The position numbers and the translations under genes are program-made. DNA of 64,000 bases from Rivularia sp. MS3 (GTDB lineage: Bacteria > Cyanobacteriota > Cyanobacteriia > Cyanobacteriales > Nostocaceae). The stretch lies in NCBI GenBank assembly GCA_019192545.1, contig JAHCMI010000042.1, forward strand, positions 1 to 64,000. The letters are read 5' to 3'. This document shows, piece by piece, positions 28,439 through 36,396 of the stretch (position 1 is its first letter; every line of letters begins with the position of its first letter). Under the pieces are notes generated by a model, which did no database searches, was not told the DNA's origin, and saw only the letters and a program-made list of their open reading frames with translations.

Positions 28439-29776
28439 ATGCTCTTAAACTTAGAAAGATTTTATCAAGCGTGTAATCCGAGCCAACCTCTAGTAATGGG
28501 AGATGCTGATGCTCGAAGATATTATATTGATTTCGCTACAGTCAGGGGCGGAAAAATTATTGAAGTTTTAGGAAGAACTATTACTAGAATATCCCCGGAT
28601 GCACCTACAACTCAACTTTTTACAGGACACATCGGTTGCGGTAAATCTACAGAATTACTGCGATTAAAGGCAGAATTAGAACTAAAACAGTTTCATGTTG
28701 TCTATTTTGAATCTACTCATGTTTTAGAGATGGTAGATTTAGATGTTACCGATATATTTTTAGCAATTGCAGGACAAGTATCCCAAAGTTTAGAGTCAAT
28801 CAAAATTAGCTTAAAGCCTTCTTATTTTGCGAAATTATTTGGCGAAATTATTGATTTTCTGCAAACACCGATTGATATGAATTTGGAAGGAGAATTGTCA
28901 GTTGGAATTGCTAAAATTACGGCTAAAACTAAAGAAAGCCCACAATTACGACGACGTTTAAGGGATTATTTAGAACCGCGAACTTTGAATATTTTACACT
29001 CTATTAATAATGAGTTGTTAGCTCGTGCTAATAAGGAACTTAAAGCTAGAGGTAAAAAAGGATTAGTGGTAATTGTTGATAATTTAGATCGAGTTGCAAT
29101 TCGTCCTTTACCATCGGGACGTTCCTTACCGGAGTATTTATTTATTGATAGAGGAGAACAGTTACGTAAACTCAATTGTCATATGGTTTATACCATTCCT
29201 TTGGGTTTAACTTTTTCCAACGATAGCGCTCAATTACAGCATCGTTTGGGTGGTGGTGTTGCACCAAAAGTTTTACCGATGATACCCGTGCGTAAACGTA
29301 CTGGTGAAATTTTTACTCCCGGTTTAGATAGTTTGCGACAAATGGTTTTAGCAAGAGCTTTTCCTACTATTAATCCCGCAGAAAGGTTACATTTTATAAC
29401 AGAACTATTCGAGACTCCGGAAGTTTTGAATCGGTTGTGTTTAATTAGTGGCGGTCACGTGCGAGACTTGCTAGGATTATTGTTTGATTGTATCAGGGAA
29501 CAAGACCCTCCTTTTAGTAAGGAATGTGTAGAATTAGTAATTCAAAGACATCGCGATTATCGAGCCAATGCTATTGATTCTCCGGAGTGGGATTTAATTT
29601 TTCAAGTGGTACAGCAGCAGAGAGTTAGAGGTGATATTGAGTATCATACTTTGTTGCGAAGCTTGTTTGTTTTTGAATATCGTGACAATCAAGGAGTTTG
29701 GTTTGCAGTGAATCCAGTTTTAGCAGAAACCAGGAAGTTTAAATCGTGGTTGGAAAAGCACAACAATCAGATTTAG
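28439..29776 (+). CDS. P-loop ATPase coupled to the STAND-WD40 gene
   Basis: This 445-residue cytoplasmic AAA/STAND-like NTPase has Walker A GHIGCGKST near residues 63-71 and Walker B GLVVIVDNLDR near 210-220. A C-terminal region that looks like winged-helix (DIEYHTLLRSLFVFEYRDNQGVWFAVNPVL) follows. There is no membrane span. The stop TAG overlaps a GTG start of the following giant STAND gene (TAGTG), so the two proteins are probably made together and may work as a pair. The family recurs in cyanobacteria, but I know of no assigned function. A regulatory or switch ATPase in a conflict-type or signalling module is inference. Confidence 0.78.
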   Translation: MLLNLERFYQACNPSQPLVMGDADARRYYIDFATVRGGKIIEVLGRTITRISPDAPTTQLFTGHIGCGKSTELLRLKAELELKQFHVVYFESTHVLEMVDLDVTDIFLAIAGQVSQSLESIKISLKPSYFAKLFGEIIDFLQTPIDMNLEGELSVGIAKITAKTKESPQLRRRLRDYLEPRTLNILHSINNELLARANKELKARGKKGLVVIVDNLDRVAIRPLPSGRSLPEYLFIDRGEQLRKLNCHMVYTIPLGLTFSNDSAQLQHRLGGGVAPKVLPMIPVRKRTGEIFTPGLDSLRQMVLARAFPTINPAERLHFITELFETPEVLNRLCLISGGHVRDLLGLLFDCIREQDPPFSKECVELVIQRHRDYRANAIDSPEWDLIFQVVQQQRVRGDIEYHTLLRSLFVFEYRDNQGVWFAVNPVLAETRKFKSWLEKHNNQI

Positions 29777-32700
29777 TGGAGAAAAATGCTTCTGCTTTAA
29801 GAAGTTTAACGCGAGCGATTACCCTTTCTAATGAGGAATTTTCGCTCGTGTTAGTATGCTGTAATTATCAAGTTTTACAGCAGCAAATATTACAGCATCT
29901 ACAAGAAGTTTTAGGTAACAAATTTCTGCTACAAAAAGTTTGCTTACCGTCTCATGCTAGAAGTTTATATAGTACGATTCGTACAAAAATAGTTGATAAT
30001 CGCGAGCAAAAAAGTGAAAATTTATCCAAAATAGCATTAATAGTTTTGGGTTTGGAATCGGTGGATGGACTCGATGATTTATTAAGTACTATAAATCACG
30101 TGCGAGACGAATTTCGTAAACAACATCCTTTTCCAATGGTGTTATGGGTAAACGAAGAAGTATTGCGAAAACTAAGACGCTTAGCTCCCGATTTTGCTAG
30201 TTGGGCAGCTACACCGATTAAATTTGAAATGACGACGGTACAGTTGCGACAGTTTTTGCAACAAGAAACCGATTCATTATTTACCACTGTTTTAAATATT
30301 GCGGCAGCAAGAGAAAAAAAGCCCCAAATTATTAAGGATAATCGATGCGGTAGAAACTGTTTAGTCAAAAACCAGGAAAATTCATCTGAGGATGACTGTC
30401 AATGTACTTTGGAACAAATTTGGCAGCACAAAAACGAACTGCATTATGCAATTAAGGATTTACAGAGTCGCGGAATTAATTTAACACCAGAATTACAAGC
30501 GAGTTTACAATTTGTGTTTGGTTTAGATGAATATGTCAAAGACTGTATTGAAAAAGCAATCAACCATTTTCGTAATAGTTTTCAGCTTTCACCCGGAAGG
30601 TGTGGATCGTTAGTTAATAGCGAACAGTTAACAGTTAACAGTGACAAATTAATAATAGATTATCGAAACAGTGAAAGCGTAATTTCTTCCCCCTCTACCC
30701 CCTCTACCCCCTCTTCTTCTCCTCACCTTCTCCATCAAGGAGTAATCCTCTTTTATCTTGGTTTGTGTTTTTACCGTCTTGCCGAGCGAAATCACGGAGA
30801 GCAATGTGGTAATTGGCAATCTGCTGTGAGTTATTTCGAGCAGTGCCTGCAAGTATTTGAGTTGGCAGAGCATCCAGTTTTAGTAGCGCAATTTATCGAG
30901 CAGTTAGCCGAAGTTTTACAACAACTTCAGGATTGGAATAAACTACGGGCGATCGCTCATAAATCTTTGGAGTTACACCAGCAATATGGTAGCTACACTC
31001 AACTTGCTTGTGATTGTGGTTATTTAGCAGATGTAGCTTTGCAAGAATCAAAATGGAAACAGGCGAGTAAATATGCTCAAGCTTCGCTGTTTTATTTAGC
31101 AGAGGCAAAAAATAACCATGCAGCACATCAAAGTTTATTTCCTTTGCTGTTAGAGCAAATATATCAGTTAGTTTTGGTAAAAGCGCTGCAATATTTGGGC
31201 GAGGAAAACGTAGCACAACAACATTTGGAGAATGCCAGTAAGAAGTTATCCATAGCTTTGGAAAACAGCGATTATCGTTATGATGCTCATCGCTATATCA
31301 GGCTTTTACGGCGGTTAAGATGGCTTTACTATCAATCTGGCAAGTATTTAGAAGCTTTTTTCATTCGTCGCAAACGACGTTCCATAGAGCAGCAATATGG
31401 TTTGCGTGCTTTCATTGGTGCGGGTAGGTTACAACCCCAAAGAAAAGCAAAAAATCCAGTGTTAGTTTCACCTGCGAGAAATACTCATGTTGCTTTGGAA
31501 ATTACTGCTTCGGGTAGGGAGCGAGATATTAATTTATTGATTGGAAAAATTAGCCGCTCGGATCGAAAATTAACTTTGATTCACGGTGAATCGGGAGTCG
31601 GTAAAAGTTCTATTGTTAATGCTGGTTTGGTTCCAGCTTTGCAAAATAGACCACTTGGAGACCAAATTGCGGTTCCGGTGGTGTTACAAATTTATACCGA
31701 TTGGGTGCGGGAATTGGGTAAGTCTTTGAGTGAAGCTATGTTTGTAGATAACACGGCGACTCGATACGCTTACGGTAAAGAATTAACTACATCAACTTTG
31801 CGGGCTACACCGATTACCATCCCCGGTATTTTAGAACAGTTACAAGAAAATGCGAATAATCATCTGATTACTGTATTGATTTTTGACCAGTTAGAAGAAT
31901 TTTTCTTTATTTATACCGATAGAAATCAAAAGGAAGAATTCGATAATTTTATTTGTGCGTGTTTGAATATTGCTTTTGTAAAAATTATTTTTTCACTCAG
32001 AGAAGATTATTTACACCATTTGCTGGATTTGAAACGTCTAGCGAAACAAGATTCTATCAGTCATAACATCTTGGATAAGGATATTCGCTACCAAGTTAAC
32101 AATCTTTCCTCGGAAGATGCTAAAAGCGTGATTCAGAAGTTAACCGAGCGCTCCGAATATAATATTGAACCGGCTTTAATTGATAGCTTGGTAGAAGATT
32201 TATCATCAGAAATAGGAGAAGTTCGTCCGATTGAGTTGCAGGTAGTAGGAGCGCAGCTTCAGGATGAAAGAATTACAACTTTAGCTAAATACGAACCCTA
32301 TCGACCAAATAAATTAATTGAACGATATATCAAGGAAATTATTAAGGATTGCGGCTCGGAAAACGAACAAGCTGCTCTACTCGTTTTATATTTGTTAACT
32401 GATGAAAATCATAAACGTCCTTTTAAAACTAAGGCTGAATTAGCCGCAGAATTAGCTGAGTTAGATGTAGCAGATAAATTAGAATTAGTTTTAGAAATTT
32501 TGGTTCGTTCGGGTTTAGTAGTTTTGTTTGCGGATGTAACCGAACGCTATCAATTAATCCACGATTATTTAGTTGCTTTGATTCGTTCTTTGCAACAGGA
32601 GGAATTAAGTTTTCAAACTCAATTAAAAGAGTTAAGAAATCAAGTACAGCAAAGAGAAGCAGAAATTACTCAGCTTCATAGCGAACTGAGGAGGAAAAAG

Positions 32701-34977
32701 CAGTTAAAAATAGCCCATACACAACCCCATGAAAGCTTAGATTTGTTTGCAGAATTAAAAGAACTCCGCAAGCGTGAAGAACATAGCCGTAGGGAAACTG
32801 AACGACTATTAGCTGAATTAGAACAGCAAAGACTGCAAGCTCAATTAGCAGAAAGTCAACAGCAGCAAAAACTTAGCGAAGTAAAAGTCAATCGTTCTTT
32901 AAAAATAGCTCTTGCGGGTTCTGTTACAGCTATTTTAGCGCTAACAACTTCTACCTTAATGTCAGTTTATTTGTGGAGACAATCTTTAATTAGCGAAATT
33001 CAAGCTATTAGCGCATCGGCAGAAGAACTTGCTTCCTCCGGTAAAGATTTCGATGCTTTAAAGCAAGGTTTGAAAGCGGCAAAGAAATTTGAAACAGCTT
33101 TTTTACCGGATGCTAATACCAAAGCTCAGGTAATGACAGTTTTACATCAAGTAGTGCCGCAAATTAGGGAAAGAGAAACTATCACGGGGCATTTATTAGG
33201 TGTTAATAGCATTGCTTTTAGTCCTCTCAACTCTTTTATCGCTTCTGCAAGTGCCGATAATACTGTGAAACTTTGGTATCCAAACGGAAAATTTTTTCGG
33301 ACTTTATCCGGACATACCGATGTAGTTAACAGCGTTACCTTTAGCCCAGATGCGACTACGCTTGCTTCTGCTTCTCAGGATAAAACAGTTAAATTTTGGA
33401 CTGTAGATGGTAGAGAAAATTTAACTTTATTCGGACATAAAAATATAGTTAATAGCGTTGCTTTTAGTCCCGACGGCAGCATTATTGCTTCTGGAAGTAC
33501 CGATAAAACAATTAAACTTTGGAATCGTCAAGGTAAATTAATCAAAACACTTTTAGGTCATAATGATGCGGTTTTACAAGTTGCTTTTTCCCCTAATGGT
33601 GAAACTCTGGTTTCTGCAAGCAGCGACAAGACTATTAAACTTTGGAATAAAAACGGTGAAAACATTCGTACCATTAGAGGGCATCGCGATGCAATTACCA
33701 GCATTGCTTTATCTAACGACAGCAAAATCATCGCTTCGGCAAGTTTAGATAACACTGTCAAATTGTGGAATCTACAAGGAAAGTTGTTGAAAGTAATTAA
33801 TGCTCATTCGGAAGCTGTAACTGCCGTTAATTTTAGCCCTGATAATCAAATTATTGCTACGGTAAGCACCGATGGAACCGTTAAACTTTGGCGTTGGGAA
33901 GATGGCATACTATTAGGAACCCTTAAAGGACATCAAGATTGGGTAAATGATGTCAGCTTCAGCCCCGATAATAAAACTTTAGCATCTGCTAGTAGAGACA
34001 AAACAATAAAACTGTGGTCTTGGCAAGATTTATTATTAGGAAATCTGAAAACTCATAATCAAGCAGTTACTAGCGTTAGTTTTTCCCCGAATGGTAATTT
34101 AATTGCTTCTGCAAGCGTCGATAGTACTATTAAATTATGGACTAATAAGGGTAAACAAATCACAACAATAAAACCTTCTCAAGAAGAAATATGGGATGTT
34201 AGCTTCAGTCCGGACGGTAAAATTTTGGCTTCTGCTGGTAAAGATAAAACTATTAATTTATGGCAAAATGACGGCAAATTAATTAAAAGCATTGCCGCTC
34301 ATAATTATGTAGTTTTAAGTATTGATTGGTCAATAGATGGTGATATATTTGCTTCGGCAAGTAAGGATAAAACTGTCAAATTATGGCGTAAAAATGGCAA
34401 ACTAATTAAAACTCTATCGGGACATAAACAAGCAGTAAATTGGGTAAATTTTAGTTCCGACGGTAAATTTATTGCCTCAGCTAGCGATGATAGTACGGTC
34501 AAAATTTGGGATAAATCTGGTAAATTACTACATACCTTAACCGGACATAAACGCCCTGTATTTGGTGTGGCATGGTCTAGTAAAGGTAACATACTAGCTT
34601 CCGCCAGCCTTGACGGTACGGTTAAATTATGGAATAACAAAGGCGAATTACAGCAAACTTTGATTGCAGAAGGTGAAGAATTCACTGGTGTAACATTTAG
34701 TTCCGACGGTGAATTATTAGCCGCTACTAGCGAAGATAAAGTCAAACTTTGGCAAAGTGACGGCACTTTATTAATTACTTTAAAAGCCGATAGAGAAGAA
34801 TTTACTAGTATTAGCTTTAATCCAGATGGTAATACTTTAATAAGCGGTACTAATAGGGGAACAATAATTTTAAGAAATTTGGATAGTTTAACTTTAGAGA
34901 AATTGCTAAATAAAGGATGCGATGCTTTGCGAGATTATGGTAAAGGAGGAGATAAGGTATGTCTTAACAAGAGTTAG
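29776..34977 (+). CDS. Giant TPR-STAND NTPase with membrane span and WD40 propellers
   Basis: The protein has about 1,733 residues. In order: an N-terminal region resembling a degenerate ATPase (PFPMVLWVNEEVLRKL), TPR-like helices (about 200-560), a novel-STAND-type NTPase with Walker A GESGVGKSS (about 604-612) and Walker B VLIFDQLEEFF, a coiled coil (about 950-1035), one membrane span (about 1043-1065, LAGSVTAILALTTSTLMSVY), and 14 WD40 repeats (about 1138-1725) that would make two seven-bladed propellers. I prefer the GTG at 29776, which overlaps the upstream TAG; a GTG at 29746 adds ten residues. Residues about 275-319 are an in-frame insertion of intergenic-type repeat DNA. The stop lies in a heptad array. 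Sensor-driven oligomerisation is expected for STAND proteins; no effector domain is recognisable. Confidence 0.85.
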   Translation: MEKNASALRSLTRAITLSNEEFSLVLVCCNYQVLQQQILQHLQEVLGNKFLLQKVCLPSHARSLYSTIRTKIVDNREQKSENLSKIALIVLGLESVDGLDDLLSTINHVRDEFRKQHPFPMVLWVNEEVLRKLRRLAPDFASWAATPIKFEMTTVQLRQFLQQETDSLFTTVLNIAAAREKKPQIIKDNRCGRNCLVKNQENSSEDDCQCTLEQIWQHKNELHYAIKDLQSRGINLTPELQASLQFVFGLDEYVKDCIEKAINHFRNSFQLSPGRCGSLVNSEQLTVNSDKLIIDYRNSESVISSPSTPSTPSSSPHLLHQGVILFYLGLCFYRLAERNHGEQCGNWQSAVSYFEQCLQVFELAEHPVLVAQFIEQLAEVLQQLQDWNKLRAIAHKSLELHQQYGSYTQLACDCGYLADVALQESKWKQASKYAQASLFYLAEAKNNHAAHQSLFPLLLEQIYQLVLVKALQYLGEENVAQQHLENASKKLSIALENSDYRYDAHRYIRLLRRLRWLYYQSGKYLEAFFIRRKRRSIEQQYGLRAFIGAGRLQPQRKAKNPVLVSPARNTHVALEITASGRERDINLLIGKISRSDRKLTLIHGESGVGKSSIVNAGLVPALQNRPLGDQIAVPVVLQIYTDWVRELGKSLSEAMFVDNTATRYAYGKELTTSTLRATPITIPGILEQLQENANNHLITVLIFDQLEEFFFIYTDRNQKEEFDNFICACLNIAFVKIIFSLREDYLHHLLDLKRLAKQDSISHNILDKDIRYQVNNLSSEDAKSVIQKLTERSEYNIEPALIDSLVEDLSSEIGEVRPIELQVVGAQLQDERITTLAKYEPYRPNKLIERYIKEIIKDCGSENEQAALLVLYLLTDENHKRPFKTKAELAAELAELDVADKLELVLEILVRSGLVVLFADVTERYQLIHDYLVALIRSLQQEELSFQTQLKELRNQVQQREAEITQLHSELRRKKQLKIAHTQPHESLDLFAELKELRKREEHSRRETERLLAELEQQRLQAQLAESQQQQKLSEVKVNRSLKIALAGSVTAILALTTSTLMSVYLWRQSLISEIQAISASAEELASSGKDFDALKQGLKAAKKFETAFLPDANTKAQVMTVLHQVVPQIRERETITGHLLGVNSIAFSPLNSFIASASADNTVKLWYPNGKFFRTLSGHTDVVNSVTFSPDATTLASASQDKTVKFWTVDGRENLTLFGHKNIVNSVAFSPDGSIIASGSTDKTIKLWNRQGKLIKTLLGHNDAVLQVAFSPNGETLVSASSDKTIKLWNKNGENIRTIRGHRDAITSIALSNDSKIIASASLDNTVKLWNLQGKLLKVINAHSEAVTAVNFSPDNQIIATVSTDGTVKLWRWEDGILLGTLKGHQDWVNDVSFSPDNKTLASASRDKTIKLWSWQDLLLGNLKTHNQAVTSVSFSPNGNLIASASVDSTIKLWTNKGKQITTIKPSQEEIWDVSFSPDGKILASAGKDKTINLWQNDGKLIKSIAAHNYVVLSIDWSIDGDIFASASKDKTVKLWRKNGKLIKTLSGHKQAVNWVNFSSDGKFIASASDDSTVKIWDKSGKLLHTLTGHKRPVFGVAWSSKGNILASASLDGTVKLWNNKGELQQTLIAEGEEFTGVTFSSDGELLAATSEDKVKLWQSDGTLLITLKADREEFTSISFNPDGNTLISGTNRGTIILRNLDSLTLEKLLNKGCDALRDYGKGGDKVCLNKS
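30600..30732 (+). repeat. Intergenic-type repeat inserted in frame in the STAND gene
   Basis: Heptads (AACAGTT units, about 30623-30642) and a CT-rich run (CCCCCTCTACC units, about 30689-30722) interrupt the TPR region. They encode a low-complexity stretch rich in Ser, Pro and Thr. Both sequence types otherwise lie between genes in this window. Confidence 0.75.
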
Positions 34978-35002
34978 GAGTTATAAGTTAGAAGTTAAGA
35001 GT
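34969..35002. repeat. Heptad array starting at the STAND-WD40 stop
   Basis: Five units (AGAGTTA, GGAGTTA, TAAGTTA, GAAGTTA, AGAGTTT) begin in the last codons of the STAND-WD40 gene. The stop TAG is formed at the junction of units one and two. Confidence 0.85.
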
Positions 35003-35061
35003 TTTATTAAAAACCAAAAAACTTTTTAATATTGTTCCAATTTTTGTAAATATAGGAAATG

Positions 35062-35194
35062 ATATCATGTCCGGTTAAACAGTTATCATATCTGTGAAGG
35101 CTAAGTAAGAAGTAAGAAGTAAAACTTTATGTTAGCAATAACCGCCATCAAATTTATCTTATTTATATCGTAACTAATTCACCGGACTTGATAT
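35062..35194. mobile_element. Candidate MITE-like element with ATATCA-GTCCGGT ends
   Basis: ATATCATGTCCGGT (35062-35075) and the complement of ACCGGACTTGATAT (35181-35194) match at 13 of 14 positions as terminal inverted repeats. The 133-bp interior has no gene and contains a small AAGTAAG heptad run (35102-35122). Only one copy is in the window. The rest of the 34978-35381 spacer shows nothing else. Confidence 0.45.
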
Positions 35195-35381
35195 GATACC
35201 ATTACTAGCTATAGTTGGATTAGAAGCCTGTACTTGGAATATTTGCCAAATCCAACTTAGCAGTTAAGCTTTTAGGTAAACCTTTAGTAATACAGCTATA
35301 TTTTGCTGTAAGAAATGACAGAAACTTCGGCAATATTTCCCGTTGAAGCTTTAAATAAAAAAACTAGTAATAAGGCTTTGA

Positions 35382-36035
35382 TTAAACTTGCTCGCGTATC
35401 TTATTTAAGATTAAATAGGTTTTAGCGTTAAATATACGGTTCAATTGCTCGTTAGCTTCAATTCCGATCAAAAAGCTGTTAAACATTAATTTACGTAAGC
35501 CATTTTTTCCATCTGTAATTGCAGATTTATAAATATTTACACAGCAATCTTTTTCTGCCTCTTGTAACAACTGATTTTTAGCATTTTGTTTGACTTGCTC
35601 AGAAACTTCACAACCTGATTGAGATAGCTCCTTGACTAGCTTCTCCAAGTCACTGGGATTAATAAAAGATTTTTTCGCAAATAGTTTTTTATCAAATTGT
35701 TTTAACTGTTTTTCCAGGAATTTGATTTTATTTTCTAGTTTTCTAATGCCCGTATCATTTTCAGTCGGTTTATAAATTTTTGCTCCTCGATACTGGGTAT
35801 AAGTCGAATTCTTGATTAATTCGTCTCTGCATTTTTCGGCAATAATTTTATCGGAAGAATAAAAAGATTTCTTTAGTGCAACAGCTAAATCTTCACCTAC
35901 TTGTTTGTTACCCTTGATTTCATCAATTACAACTTGAAGGGCTTGCCAATTTTGCTTTGTAGAATCATAAGCTACATTGTCTTCCAAATCTTGCCAAATA
36001 ACTTGGAATAGCGTAAATACAATTGTTTCCGACAT
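35382..36035 (-). CDS. Hypothetical coiled-coil protein
   Basis: I do not recognise this 217-residue protein. It is predicted soluble and helical, with a Lys/Glu-rich coiled-coil segment near residues 97-120 (LENKIKFLEKQLKQFDKKL) and a conspicuous N-terminal part (IVFTLFQVIWQDLEDNVAYDS). The lower half contains a CC pair (KDCCVNIY). It is convergent with the STAND-WD40 gene and stands alone on the minus strand. Being next to STAND genes it might be an adaptor, but nothing in the sequence proves that. Confidence 0.65.
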   Translation of the reverse strand: MSETIVFTLFQVIWQDLEDNVAYDSTKQNWQALQVVIDEIKGNKQVGEDLAVALKKSFYSSDKIIAEKCRDELIKNSTYTQYRGAKIYKPTENDTGIRKLENKIKFLEKQLKQFDKKLFAKKSFINPSDLEKLVKELSQSGCEVSEQVKQNAKNQLLQEAEKDCCVNIYKSAITDGKNGLRKLMFNSFLIGIEANEQLNRIFNAKTYLILNKIREQV

Positions 36036-36265
36036 ACAGACAGCAAGTTTTTCTTAAGTAGGAATTACTTCTCTAATTTATACTAGGATTATTAGAAAAA
36101 CTTACGTAATAAGACTTAATCAACTCCAAGAACAGCGAGTTTTTTCATTAAGTAATAACACTCAATTTTTACTGCAATTCAGTTTGATACCTCACCGTAC
36201 CGTTTGTTTATAAAGCAGAGCAAATACGCAACCGAAAACTGCTATGTACCTTAAAAATAAATATC
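36036..36265. other. Spacer upstream of the coiled-coil gene
   Basis: Together with the hairpin at 36266-36301 this makes up most of a 361-bp gap. It should hold the promoter of the minus-strand coiled-coil gene. No other structure is seen. Confidence 0.4.
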
Positions 36266-36301
36266 GCGTAGGATGAATGACATATAAGTCACATCCTACG
36301 C
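36266..36301 (-). terminator. Long palindrome after the transglycosylase gene
   Basis: GCGTAGGATG (36266-36275) pairs perfectly with CATCCTACGC (36292-36301), with a nested TGAC/GTCA. On the minus strand it is followed by GATATTTATTTTTAA. It lies about 95 bases after the transglycosylase stop and could be its terminator, or a dispersed palindromic repeat. Confidence 0.5.
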
Positions 36302-36396
36302 AGAAAACAGTCAAGCAATGACGAATCAAAAATCTTCGTACTTATTCACCTGTCTACTTAGTTCTCAAACATTTTACTATTCGGTAACTAGTAACT

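Noticed and set aside
34305-34766. 153-residue minus-strand frame opposite the WD40 repeats
   Set aside because: Periodic antisense shadow of the WD40 units, with no recognisable domain or start signal.
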